Shown here: positions 1 to 13,100 of the stretch, in pieces
Layout of the letters: each line of letters starts with the position of its first letter
How positions within the stretch are numbered: position 1 is the first letter of the stretch
Source of the DNA: Nematostella vectensis
Lineage: Eukaryota > Cnidaria > Anthozoa > Actiniaria > Edwardsiidae
NCBI RefSeq assembly: GCF_932526225.1
Contig: NC_064042.1
Coordinates: 8,462,040-8,526,039 of the forward strand
Length of the DNA: 64,000 nucleotides
Reading direction: 5' to 3'
The notes under the pieces: generated by a model
What the model was told of the DNA's origin: nothing
Database searches by the model: none
What the model saw: the letters and a program-made list of their open reading frames with translations, nothing else
Made by a program: the position numbers and the translations under genes

Positions 1-1113
1 TCCGGCGACTGCTATGCCTGGGGTCGAGGGCTATGGGAAAAAATGAGGCAGTCTTGAAATTATTCTTATGTTCGCTGAGAACATTTCAGCACGAATTACG
101 AAGTTTCAGGAAAGAGATCGTGGGGGTGGGGTAGTTTAAAACACAAGTGTCTTTAAACAGATGACCAAACATTGAAGGTCCCGCAATGCTAGCGCTGATG
201 GATACACAATATTTGGAGGTAATGCGAATCTGCGAAGGAGGCTCGCCAACATTTTGTTTATTTTGTTGACAACCAAGCGGTCCCAGCAATGATAGCTCAT
301 GTTTGCGCTTTTTGCGCGGGCTTAACAGGCTACAGGATCACAAGCAACAACAGAAATCACGGGTTGTTCCTTTACTGCTGCATGAGCGCAATACGGATCC
401 TATTTAAGAAGGGCAGTTAACTACAAGATTTAACTATTATCTTACCTCTTTACGTGTCCATGAGGGGGGGCTTAGGCTCAAATGCCAGACCTCATTAGAC
501 ACGCCTTGCTCAGTGAGTCCACCAAATACCACCATAACCCCCTGTGGAGAACACAGTACAGCTCATTTTATATCTATTACAACAGCACAAGTCCCATTAT
601 AACGCATGAAGGATACTGATTCACTATATAAAAGAGGTAACGCGAAAACGGTACTTCACGTCACTAGAAGATCAGAAAAAGATCGATAAATTGGGCATTC
701 CGTCTTTCAGATGCAAGCCCTCAAAAGTAATCAAGAAGTCCTATCCTTTATACCATCTCACCTTACAGTCATTTATTTAATCGACATACCGCATGAATCA
801 CAGCGCAGTGGAAGTATCGAGGGGTTGGCATGACAACAGCAAGCTGATTGGTTACTACTTGACTCCAGCTCATAGTCACGAGATCAAACTTCATGATGTC
901 ACCGAGAGGTCCATACGCCATGGAATAGCCACCAAAAACCCAAAGGGACTGGCCACTAGTCACCAAGCTATGCGCCATGCGTACGAGGGAACTAGTACTA
1001 CGGTTGCGCGATGTGAGTTCACTAAGAAGTTCCCATTGCCCCTTTCCGTAAGGGACAGCGAGACTGCAGTCGGTGCCTGCATATCCAGGGGCGCAGGTGC
1101 ACAGACCACTTGC
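1..1113 (-). CDS. MEGF8: MEGF8 exons 19-21: EGF end and start of second kelch propeller (exon 21 cut by window edge)
   Basis: Exon 19 (790-1113) ends the EGF (ASGLCTCAPGYAGTDC) and begins kelch set two: VRMAHSLV, SLWVFGGYSMAYG, PTPRYFHCAVIHA. Exon 20 (446-541) gives VMVVFGGLTEQGVSNEVW. A splice acceptor at 31-32, preceded by a T-rich tract, would open exon 21 in phase 0 with PSTPGIAVAG, a plausible pre-GH kelch strand. Exons 19 and 20 are secure; exon 21 rests on 30 nt. Confidence 0.75.
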
Positions 1114-4100
1114 CTGTGAATTAGGAGAATACAATAGATAAGGAAGGAAAACTATTTACTTGTCACGCATCACCAATGTCACACAAACAGCCTGCCACAC
1201 ATGTACGTCACGCATGTATGACACACGCTACTCACCGAGTTGCAAGACCCGTGACCACTACAGTTATTAGGGCAAACCCTGATGGTACAGTCAGGCCCAG
1301 TCCAGTCTGAGGCGCACCGGCACGCCTCTCCTTGTGACGTCATAACGCACCGGCGATTACCATGGCAATGGTCGGCACACCTGCGTACAGAGAAGATGGC
1401 ACCGAAGCCTTTGGAGAGCGACACTGCGGATATGTCTCCTTTGAAGACCACCACCATGTTGCCTAGTGACGCCACCACTGACTGCTGCAGACTGAGAGCA
1501 CTACAGAAGGAGCCAAGTTTGTAGAATCTCAAAGGAGAAGGGGTGGGAAGCCCAAGGATGAACGGGGGTAGACCATCGTATATAGTCACATGATCAGTCA
1601 AGCAGTTGAGGCTCAGGTTGGTAAAGGTCAAGGTGATGTCTGATGTCTGAGGGGGGAGGGCTGGGGGCTCGTAGATAAGCGAGTGACTGGTATTGTGTGA
1701 CGCAGATATCACCCACACACATCCTGCGCGTGACGGGGGAGTCACGCCATCTCCGATGGCGGTTGAGATGTCGCCTTGCGTGACATTAGTCAAGATACTT
1801 CGACTTTTACACTCGTAGTAGCACCGGCCACCATACCTGGAACAAGAATCGCCAGAAGTCACACAACTTACACAGCACCGCGCGTTGCGTGACAAGCTGT
1901 CACGTAACCCTCACCTTGGATTCCCTACGAGTCCTGACTTGCAACGCTCACAATTCAGCCCTTCAGTATTATCTTTACAAAAGCACTGCCCTGTCATGCG
2001 GTCACACACTCCTAGCGTGACGTCACCGTGTCCATTGCAATCACATGCTTTGCAGCCCTGTGACGTTGTAGCGTTACCATAGGAACCAGGAACGCACAAC
2101 TCGCAATGGTTTCCATGGGTATAATCTAAGGAAAAATCATTCGTCAGAAATCAAAAGATAACAGTTAAGAACAAAATAGCGTTAAGATATCTTTACAGAC
2201 ACCATAGCTTGGTAGAGAAATTTGTTCAACCAATGCAGACAAAGTTAAGCATGAAATGCATGACTGTTTCATGTTATTGAGGACACCTCGTCATTAAAAA
2301 GTTGTTCCATACATTTTCTGCAAATCTTAACCTGTATGAAAGTTATTGGTACCCAAAGGTGGCCTTATAACATTATGTAGGAGGATTCCGCCATAGAGGT
2401 GAAGCACTACCTTGGCACTGGTCACAGATGCCGATGCCTTGGTCACATGAGCTGTGTCCGTTACACCCACAATCAATCGTACAGTTGGTTCCAAGCCACC
2501 CCAGGTCGCAGTCACAAAGGTAGTTCGAGTTGCAAGTTCCGTGGACGCAGGCGGGGTAGCACCTAAGATAAAATAAAAAGATAGAGTGTACTTATTACTT
2601 GAAACTTGCTGAGGTCACCCTGGGTATAACAGCTCAGGGTGTGTCTGCTAGCATTTAGAGGAGAGTAGCCGCCTCCACGTCTGCCTATCTGAAGCCAACT
2701 GTCAAGAGCTGGAGGTCTAGGTCGCTCCAGTCATCGTTTGTAAAATCATTGTCAACTGTCACGCAATCTCCAGTCAGGTCACAACACGAGTGACGACCAA
2801 AGTGAGGCTAGCTTGTCACTCACGTTTTGTTGCAAGCCGTCTTGCCGTCGCCGGTGTATCCCGGATTACAGATGCAGTGATAAGTCCCGTATGTGTTGAC
2901 ACAGGTCGAGTTGTAATGGCACGAGTCTAGTCCCAGTCGGCACTCGTTCACATCCGGGCACTTGTCGTAGGCCCATGTCGTACTTCCGGTCACGTTGATT
3001 GCGCTGCTTGAACACTGGCTGCCGTGAGGACCGCGAAAGTCTCCAGAATAACATCTAACACAGGAGCATATTTATCAACGTCAGGAGCGGGCGCCTCCTC
3101 AACGCACACCCCACCCAGCGACTCAATGTACCAAGCTATCCTAATCTTCTAAAATTCATTAATCATCCGTTGATATCAGAAATTCGATGGAATAATACAT
3201 CTTAAGGATCTAGATCTGAGGGGCTATCTGGGGATGTTACCTTCCCAGGAGAGGGTTGTCTCCGTTACTGCACCAGCCACACTTGATATCAGACAGACAG
3301 CTTGAGCAGGTCTTGTGAACAGTGCAATCTCGGCACTTGCCTGAAGGACTGCAATAAAAGACGAGAATCCGTGAGTTGGGACAGTTGGTTATCGCCTTTG
3401 CTACGAGAGTTTCCTAGGGTTCTTCGTCCGGTCTCCCTCCCTCAATATAAAGATTTCGACAAAGTTGTCTCTTCACTCTCATAATTCAGCATTCCAAGGA
3501 AAGTCTAAGTTGGCAGACCGCTGCTATTTGCCTCACACTATTGGGTTTCGCGTTCGATTCCGGATTCCGCCGAGAGGATACCGTGAAATGTACGAGGCGA
3601 ACACGAAGCACTCCAACGTACGAATTACCTATCCACCCAATGGTACAAGTGCCGAGAGGATACCGAGAGATGTACGAGGCGAACACGAAGCACGCCGACA
3701 AACAACTTACCTATCCACCCAATGGGTACACGTGCCGAGAGGATACCGAGAGATGTACGAGGCGGATACGAAGCATGCCGACGTACGACTTACCTATCCA
3801 CCCAATGGGTACACGTGCCGAGAGGATACCGAAAAATGTACGAGGCGAACACGAAGCATTTCGACGTACAACTTACCTATCAACCCAATGGGTACACGTG
3901 CCGAGAGGATACCGAGAGATGTACGAGGCGAACACGAAGCACTCCGACGTACGAATTACCTATCCACCCAATGGGTACACGTGAAATGTACGAGGCGAAC
4001 ACGAAGTACGAGGATACCGTGAAATGTACGAGGCGAACACGAAGCACTCCGACGTACGGCTTACCTTTCTTCCCAATGGGTACACGTGCCGACAGGAAAA

Positions 4101-7100
4101 CGAGAAATGTAAGAGGCGAACACGAAGCACTCCGACGTACGACTTACCTATCTACCCAATGGGTACACGTGCCGAGAGGATACCGACAGATGTACGAGGC
4201 GAACACGAAGCATTTTGACGTACAACTTACCTATCAACCCAATGGGTACACGTGCCGAGAGGATAACGAGAAATGTACGAGGCGAACACGAAGCACTCCG
4301 ACGTACGACTTACCTTTCCACCCAATGGGTACACGTGCCGAGAGGATACCGACAGATGTACGAGGCGAACACGAAGCATTTTGACGTACAACTTACCTAT
4401 CAACCCAATGGGTACACGTGCCGAGAGGATACCGAGAGATGTACGAGGCGAACACGAAGCATGCCGACAAACGACTTACCTATCTACCCAATGAGTACAC
4501 GTGCCGAGAGGATACCGAGAGATGTACGATGCGAACACGAAGCACTCCGACGCTGAATCGCACCACGAGCACCCACTGGAGTCACTCACACACTCAGTGC
4601 AAGACTGACGTCTACAAGAAACAGTAAAAAGAACACCAATCAGAGAACAGTTAAAAAGCACAGTTAAAAAGCACGCTTAAACTTTTTAACCCTGCCGAGA
4701 ATGCACCGCGAACCAAGATTCTTCGTGAATAGCCATTTTGACATTAGAAACTCAGTTTAGAGGGAGATGTTCTATTGTACCTGCTACAAGGTTTCCCGCA
4801 CTGCGTTCTCACATCTGCAGATGGTATGACATTACGTCTGAGGCATATTCGGTATCTATTCCATTCACACTGTGTATCCTGAAAATAAAATATACAAGAC
4901 AAATGAACCCTGGTGAATGTATGACGTCACGGTCGAGGGACTCGAGGGGGGAGAGGTGGGGAGGGTCTTCGCAGATGGAAATACGCAAACATGATAAAAT
5001 CGTGCACCATTTGTAATTCAGAAAGTTGTTGGAAACATTGTTTTTGAATGTTCACTTATCATGAGGGTGGTGGTTCCATTGTACCTTCCCTTTCGGGTTA
5101 ACTTTGAACATTATTTCTTTCAATTATTGTACTATTGCTAAACTCTTTTGTTGATATAACGATGTCTGTCTGCCTGTCTCAATAAAACTAAAAAATGTCT
5201 TGACTAGCCGACTTGTGTGATAAGTTGTTAGGATTCGTTTTTGGGAGTCTTATGGGCAAACGTTCGAGGACTACTCTTGATATCGAGTGATATTGTTGCA
5301 GGACGCCAGTCACCTTTACAAGGTAGTTACCTGATTTAAAACGAGTTACCTTGTTTTAAACGATACCTGATTGCAAGCGAGTTACCTGTTTACAAGCGAG
5401 TTACCTGGTTGCAAGCGAGTTACCTGTTTACAAGCGAGTTACCTGGTTGCAAACGAGTTACCTGGTTGCAAGCAGGTTACCTGTTTACAAGCGAGTTACC
5501 TGGTTGCAAGCGAGTTACCTGTTTACAAGCGAGTTACCTGGTTGCAAGTGATACAGTCCTTGTGGTCGTCGCACTTAACACATTCAGTGTAATTAAGATT
5601 TAGGTGACGGATGCGCCCACTGTTATCCTGGCAAGCGGCTCCACTCACTCGTGACATGCACGTACGCGTCACCTCGCACCATCCACAGCTCCGGTCCGTC
5701 ATGCATTGCATACAGCTGTGAAACGACGAACAGCCAGACCCGCCACTCGAGAATGGCTCTAGGTTCTTCCCGAGGATTGGCTGAAAGAAACAACATCTCA
5801 CTCTTGCACCAACTCAAATAAGAATCCCTGTTGTCTACCTTTCCAAGTTGGGATAAAACCTAGTTCAGTACCTGAACACTCAATCGGATCTTCAAATTAT
5901 TTATTATCGACTGTGCTGTCTGAAAATCCTGAACGTAATGGAATAAGGTAGTATGTGTATATTTATGTCAATGGAATACTTGTGTTTGTTTATCGAAAGA
6001 GTACACTAAATATGATGATTGGAAACTACTATACGTCTATATGTGAATTGAGAAGTAGGTATGTAAATAGTGTTACAACGGTATGTGTACATATATTGTT
6101 ACCATATAATAACGATAATAATAAATACTATATGATCAATATGCATTGGGTTTTTTAAAGTTTAATGACTGTCTAGTAATGTGACACCCAAAAAAATTTT
6201 TTTCTTAAAAAAAGCAAAATGCTTTGTTTTATGCAGTAAAATAAAATTCCCACTTTTTCGCGTCATGTTCTCGCAAAGGCAAAATCAGTGTTAGTGGTTC
6301 TTGAAAAAAAAAATCACACCTTTGTTATTGTTTACATTTAAAGATAACCATTCACGACTTACGTTAAACTACACTTCACTTACAAGTCTTGGAAAATTCG
6401 GGTCCTGGTATCCATCCCAGGTGACCTCACAGTTTGTCTTGGCGGTCATCCCGTTCAGCAGTCGCGTCACTTGCAAGTTAACGAAGTACTTTCTATCCTC
6501 GCTAGGGCTTGGGAACAGGGGGGCGCTCGAAGGGTTCCGCAGGGCCAAGGCCAGGCAGCTCAGGCTCTGGGCGGTTGTCGGACACTCTGCCACTCGTTCC
6601 TATAAGAATCAAGGATTGATGGTTGAACAGTATTCTTGTTTACCGTTTATCTAACGTCGTTTATTTAACTTAAAAGAGAGGCGCTTCTCTTATAGTATAG
6701 AAACGGACTGCTCCAGAACTCCTGAGCAATTCTTCCGCGTCAGCCAATACGAGTTAATGAAGTGTGACAAGAGAACGAATGTCTGGTTTTACGTCCTTAT
6801 CCGAACAGACAGAGGGATTTACAGTCCCCAATGTACAGAGCCGGGTTTTACACATCTCTGAAAAATACCAAGCTGACTTGACCTGGATTGGAATCCGGGG
6901 CATTTGGTTTTAGAAAATAAACCTATTGAGCTATTGCGGTTTCCTTCTCGAGCGGCACAACAGTGGTGGTTCAAGCACATGGCACAATATTAAATAATAT
7001 ATATTATATAATATATTGAATATTAAAATGATCCTAGATGAAACAACACACATGTTGACCACTGAGAGCATGTTGACGCAGGAAACATACTTCGGTCACA

Positions 7101-10100
7101 GGCTTACCAACCTCTCAGTCAGTCTCCAGTCAATCAGTTACTAGCTCGAATATTTTCACGACTGATCACCTGTTGCGGAATCCCTCAACTGCTCAAAAGT
7201 TAGAAATACCGCTTATTCTGAATAAATACACATCACAAGACAATGAGAGTTTATTGTGACCATTTTAGGATATAAGACAATTGTAGGACAATTACAGGAG
7301 GTGATCAATCGTGAAAATATTCGAGCTAGTTACTGGGATTGACTGAGGACTGACTGAGAGGTTAGTAAACCGGTGCTTTGGTACGCTGGCCCGTTGCCCC
7401 ATCTTCATTGACCGTCTTACGTACAAGTTCGGAAATAATGCGAGGGGCAGTCAATATCGGGTACATATTATCCAAACTTATCTCGAGGGCTCGCACCCTC
7501 TTAAAACAGACATGTCCCTTTACCTTGTTAGAAGCCACGTTATCAGTACTGATGTACATCTTCCCTGAGCTCATTTGGATGTTCCCCACTTCCATCCACA
7601 TCTTATACGCCTGGAGGGGCGCGCTGCGGTACTTGTATGGGTAAACAAACCCGCTCACGTGCTTCTCAAACACAGTGGTCAATAACGCATTAACAGCGGA
7701 CATTTGGATAGACGTACTGGACTCACTGATAATATGGACAAAGTCAGGGTTGGACAGGTTCACGGGGTACGTGTGTGAAACCTCGACAAGACCGGGCGGG
7801 AAGTCGAGGGAGCGGCATTGATTTACAGAGGAGGTAAGGAACTGTGATGAAGTGCCCCACCAGCCTTTAGTGAAGGGGGCCTTGCAAGCTCCTGATGGGG
7901 ATGAGGTCGGGTAACACAGACTGTCCTGTACGCACCAGCCACAGTGCGGCACATGGTTGACGCCCCATGCCAGGCAGGACTTGCATGTGTCATGGACGCT
8001 GCAGGATCCTGGACAGGTACCAGTGGACCAGCCAGACAGGCACTTGCTGGATTCCTGGACAGCAAAGCATTTAGAAGCAGGATTTCCAGAGCACCATCCA
8101 CAGGCAGGGTCAAGCTTGCAGCTACTGTCAGAAGTTAGGGCTTTGCAATGAGACCCTTTAATGGCAGCACCTACAAAAAGAATGGTGAATGGTGAATGGT
8201 TTGTAGAAATGAGACTTATACTTCTTCACTTTAGTCTGATGGTCTTATGCACAATTTAGGAAGCTTTTCAATAAGACAATATAACAAAATCTTTGATTGT
8301 CCTTTAGATATGATGAGTGTATCAATATTTTTCCTCAACTACCTACATTCCAGGGCCTAACAAAGCGCCCGGTAACCTTAAAACGATATTTAGTTTCTTT
8401 GTAACTAGTTTTCCACATATTTTAATTTATTTGAGCTTCTTTGTTTTTATTGTACGAATTCAGTCAGGCCAGAAAAAAACGAGTCCCGTCAAATCGTTTT
8501 CTTATGCAAAGCTATTTTTAGCTAGTCTTAAACTCTCATTCAGTATTTTCAAAGTCTCAAGTCCTAAAAAAATTCATACGGAATTTAAACCCCTTTAAGA
8601 GCCAATAAAGACAACACCTACCTGTTTGATTGACAACAGCAACACCCTGTGGCAACTTATATGACATCATGTCACCCAGTGGCATCCCTGCATAGCCACC
8701 CAACACCATCATGACCGAGTCCCTCACCAGACCCAAATGTGAGAACCTCCCCCTTGGGCCCGAGGGCGGGGCTAGAAATGGGACCCACTTGTGACATGGG
8801 ATGTGGTAGAAGTGTAGAAGGCCATCATAACATGTCTCATCTGAGCCATGAGTGTGTCTATTGCCACCTAAACACAAAGATGGAATTTAATAACGGGAAG
8901 TGAAAACCTGCCTCTCTACAGTGGTCTATAAGGATGTTAAGCCATATAAGATCAAGACAAAATGGGCTTACCAAAAACAACGAGGTAGTCCCCACTTAGA
9001 ATGGCTGAATGAAACGCTCGCTTTGTTGGTAAGTTAGCACCATCTGTTTTCAATTCTGTCCACACCAACTCATCAAGGTGAAACATAGAAAGTTTATTGG
9101 ACCGTTCGCTGGCCCTGTAATGTACACAAACAAACCACACAGCACGCTTCAGAATGGACTTGCAAGACCATAACAGAGCTGGACAAAAGCACTTACATAG
9201 CATTATGAATACCATGTCAAATTGCAGTACCCTACTACATGCAGAAGAACACTGCAGTGACGCTACAAGCGTGAGCTGTTTAGAAGTTTTTTTAATGTAC
9301 TCTTTTTTTTCTATTGTGCAATCAAAATTTTTTTATAGAAAAGATACTACAATCCACTGTGTACTTAAATTGCACCAATGATAACAATGGCATTTTGAAT
9401 AATTCTTTTGGAGAATATATGTGAAGCATTTTCAGATTATTTGAAACACCTCAGTTTTCATAGCAGTATGAAGAAATGTTTTATTTCTTGAATTACAAAT
9501 GTCAGCAGTCAATAAAGTTATCTTCCTTTTTCATTCAGTTTTGTAGTATCACAAATAAAATATGCTAATGAAGTAATAGGCACCACCTCTCGCGGAAACA
9601 ATGAGGAACTAGAAATTCAAAAACACACCATTTAAAATCCTTAGCCAAAAAACCAAAACATATAATTCAGTTGGCAATCTGGCTCTCTGTTCATGAACAT
9701 ACCTTACACCCAGTGGCATAAATCCGCCAAAGACGATGAGAGAGTTGGTGTCTGAATGGTACACAGTGCTGTGTCCAGCCACCTCCAGAGAGAGTAGCTT
9801 GCCAGACTTGTAGACAACCTCAGACCAAGTTCCACCAGGACTCAATGAGTACATGAACATGGCAGACGAGAAACTTGTATTGGCAGTGCGACCTAAAAAC
9901 GTCATATGAAAGTTAAAGCTTTAAACAGAAGCAGACATTGGCAGTATAAACCAATGCGATGGTAAACCTGTGGTATCTAAGCCCAGTCCTACACGTTCTC
10001 TTTCTCCATTTTTCATCTTGGATTTTATGGCTTATGTTTCTTATTATCAGTTGATCTCTAATATACCAATTCTTCTCTTCACTTTTACAAACCTAAACGG

Positions 10101-13100
10101 CAGACAATCTGGTTGAAACTTTCTTACCGTCTGGTTTTACGTCCTTTTCCGAGCAGACAGAGGGATGTCGGGTACATATTATCTGAACTTATCTCTAGGG
10201 CTCGCGCCCTCTTAAAACAGACATGTCCTTATAGAAGCCAAATTATCAGTACTGATGTACATCTTCCCAGAGCTCATTTGGATGCTCCCCACTTCCATCC
10301 ACATGACAACTTTCTGGTTGACATGACCGACCTTCCTGGTTGTTTCATTACCTTAGTGGATTCCATCATGCATCAAAATCGTGGGACTTTTATGGCTTTG
10401 TGAGTCCAGATCACATGACACAGGCCAATAAGCTGTGTGGTGGAGCAGGTCCCTACTTAGCCAGTTATTTATTGTGTTTAGATGGAATAAAATAAATCCT
10501 TAAGAACTTAGACAAGGGGAGTTCAACTTGAGAATTCCCTTCGTGCCTAAGTGGAAACACATCATCTAATGACTGCAGTACATATTTGAAATTCTAATTG
10601 GGAGCCTTAAAAAAAGGGAACCCCCATCCCCCCAAAAAGATAACATTGCAAACTATAGAAATTGTGGGCTTACCCCCATACACATAAAGCTTGTCCCCTA
10701 CGATGTTAGCAGTGTGATCCACAACAGGAGGTGGGGTATTGGGGTCACTGACAGCTAACTGCGCCCATAGTCTGGATGTCAGATTAAACTGCCAGAGCTC
10801 ATTAGATAGACCAGTTCCAGTATCGCCTCCAAACACCAGCAGACTGTCTTTGTACAAAGACACAGTGTGGGAGTGACGTCCCATCTAAAAAAATGAACAA
10901 AATGTAGAGTCACAGCTTGCATTATAAAGAAAGCAGGGCTGTAGTAAAGCTGGAAGAGCTGAGAAGCAACATCCTTGAAAAAGAGAACAGAAGACACTAT
11001 TTTACGCTTCCACACAATATACACGAAACATCAATTTCCATTGACTAATTCAAGACTCTTTCAAGTATTGTTAATACAGCATTAGGCTCCCATCCTGGAT
11101 GGTTATTCTGACGATTCTTGCAAGTAGGTTACTGTGTTTTGAAATATAACAATAACAAAGGAGTGGCTCATTAACATTCTTTAATGTATTGCATTAGATA
11201 CTCACAGGTTTAGGATCAGAAGTTATAATTTTTCTCCATTGGCCAGAGGAGATATTGAATTCCAAAATATCATCAAAAATTTTATTAAGATTAAAACCTG
11301 AAAAATAAAACAAAATATAATCATCAAAAACAGTGTTACTATGTAGCAATCAGTCAATCCCTTACATACCATTTCTTACATACCAAAACTTATTGGGCAT
11401 TATAACGGGGCTTCTGGAATTACGCGAAAAAAAACTCAAAATTACGCGGATTCTTTGCTAAATTACGCGCTAAATTACGTAGATATTCAATCATTACGCG
11501 CTACATTACGCTTGATTTTGCAATACATGTTTCTTTAAAAAATCAAAATTTTGCAGGATTCTTTACTGAATTACGCGCTAAATTACACGGAATATCAACT
11601 GTTACACCCAAACTTCATTTTGTACCTAAGGAAAGCACGAAATAACTTGAAAAGGTTTATTTTATTGCGCGAAAATATCTTAGGCGAGTTTTCATTGGCT
11701 CCTAAGCACCAGCCAATTAAAAAAGGTATTTTATTATTAGTACTAGGCCTTCGCAGTTTAGCAAAAATCGCCTATTTATTTGTTTTGAATTCAGTTTGAA
11801 ATATTGCACTCTTACGAATAATATCTCTCTTTTTTTTACGAGAAATAGAGGTAAGAACCCTAAAAGAACACATCAGCTGTGCACTTAAATGTTTTGTCTT
11901 TCAAAATTTCGGAAATTTGTGGTTTACGCGGATTACGCGGAGAAAGCCAAATTATGCGCTTCTGCACAAGCGCGTAATTCCAGAAGCCCTGTTATAAGGA
12001 TCAGGATGTCTTATTTAAGTTGTTGCAAAGAAGGGAGACAGTTAGGTGAGGTTGAGGAGAATGTTATTAATTATAGAGAGGTGGAGATTGGAGAATGTAA
12101 AAAGAAGGGGCAAAGGCTGTTTATAGCATTGGGGGAAGGGAGGGGGAGCAATGGATGAGAAATAAAAGGTTATATGGTTGAGAGGTGGCAGGAGTATGTA
12201 GGAGCAGAGGGGGTAAAAGGGGAAAGCAGAAGAGAAGAAGTGAAGGGAGGGAGGGATAGGAGGAAGAGGAGAGGTAATACAAGTAGGGACATGAAGGGGA
12301 ACAGAAGGGAACTTAGGAGGCGGTTAATGAGAAAGTTAACTGGAAGGGGAATTTCCCTTCCAGTATTCATCCAACAGCTTCTTTATGCATATCCATCTGT
12401 GCAAAGTTTAAAGAAAATATCACATACCTCCAAATATATAAATTGAATCAGCTGAGTTGAAATAAACTCCACCAAAACTAGTTCTAGGGGTAAATATGGC
12501 AGACTCTGTGACCATGGGGTACCACATGTTGTCGCCTGTGTTGTTAAGGAGGGACAAAGAGCAGGAATCCCCTGTATATCCAACAGCACAGGCACAAAAA
12601 CCAGCAACCTGGAAAATAGGAACATCTCAGCTTGAAAACTATGCCATAAAGCAATAAAATAATTAACAGTATAAATAACAATCCATTATGGCACTAGAAA
12701 AAAAGTATTTTTTCTTTTAATCTTTTACCAGCAATAATAATAGAAGCACACTTAAGGACTCAGAAAATAGCCAAAATCTCACAAATGTTTTAAAAGTTTC
12801 TTAGTTTTTAAAGGGTGTCCCAAAATCTTGGATTTTTTTTTACTAAGCCTGAAGTTCATCACTCAAACAGAAAATAAAAATTAAAAAGATGCAGGCCTTT
12901 GTCGAGCTTTAAAAAACATTATCATGATAAATCAAGCAACTAGTTTTTTTATTAAAAACCTTGCGATGACTACCCAGGCCCTATAACCAGGGTTTATCTA
13001 TTTGATATACCATTATATCTTTGTAATATATTATTGTCTTAACTTACACTGGTACTGCTAACTCTTTAATTTTATTGAGTGGACCTTCAAGTCAATTTGT

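Noticed and set aside
3465-4661. Arg/Thr-rich open frames on the plus strand
   Set aside because: Antisense shadows of the 83-bp array derived from MEGF8 exon 13.
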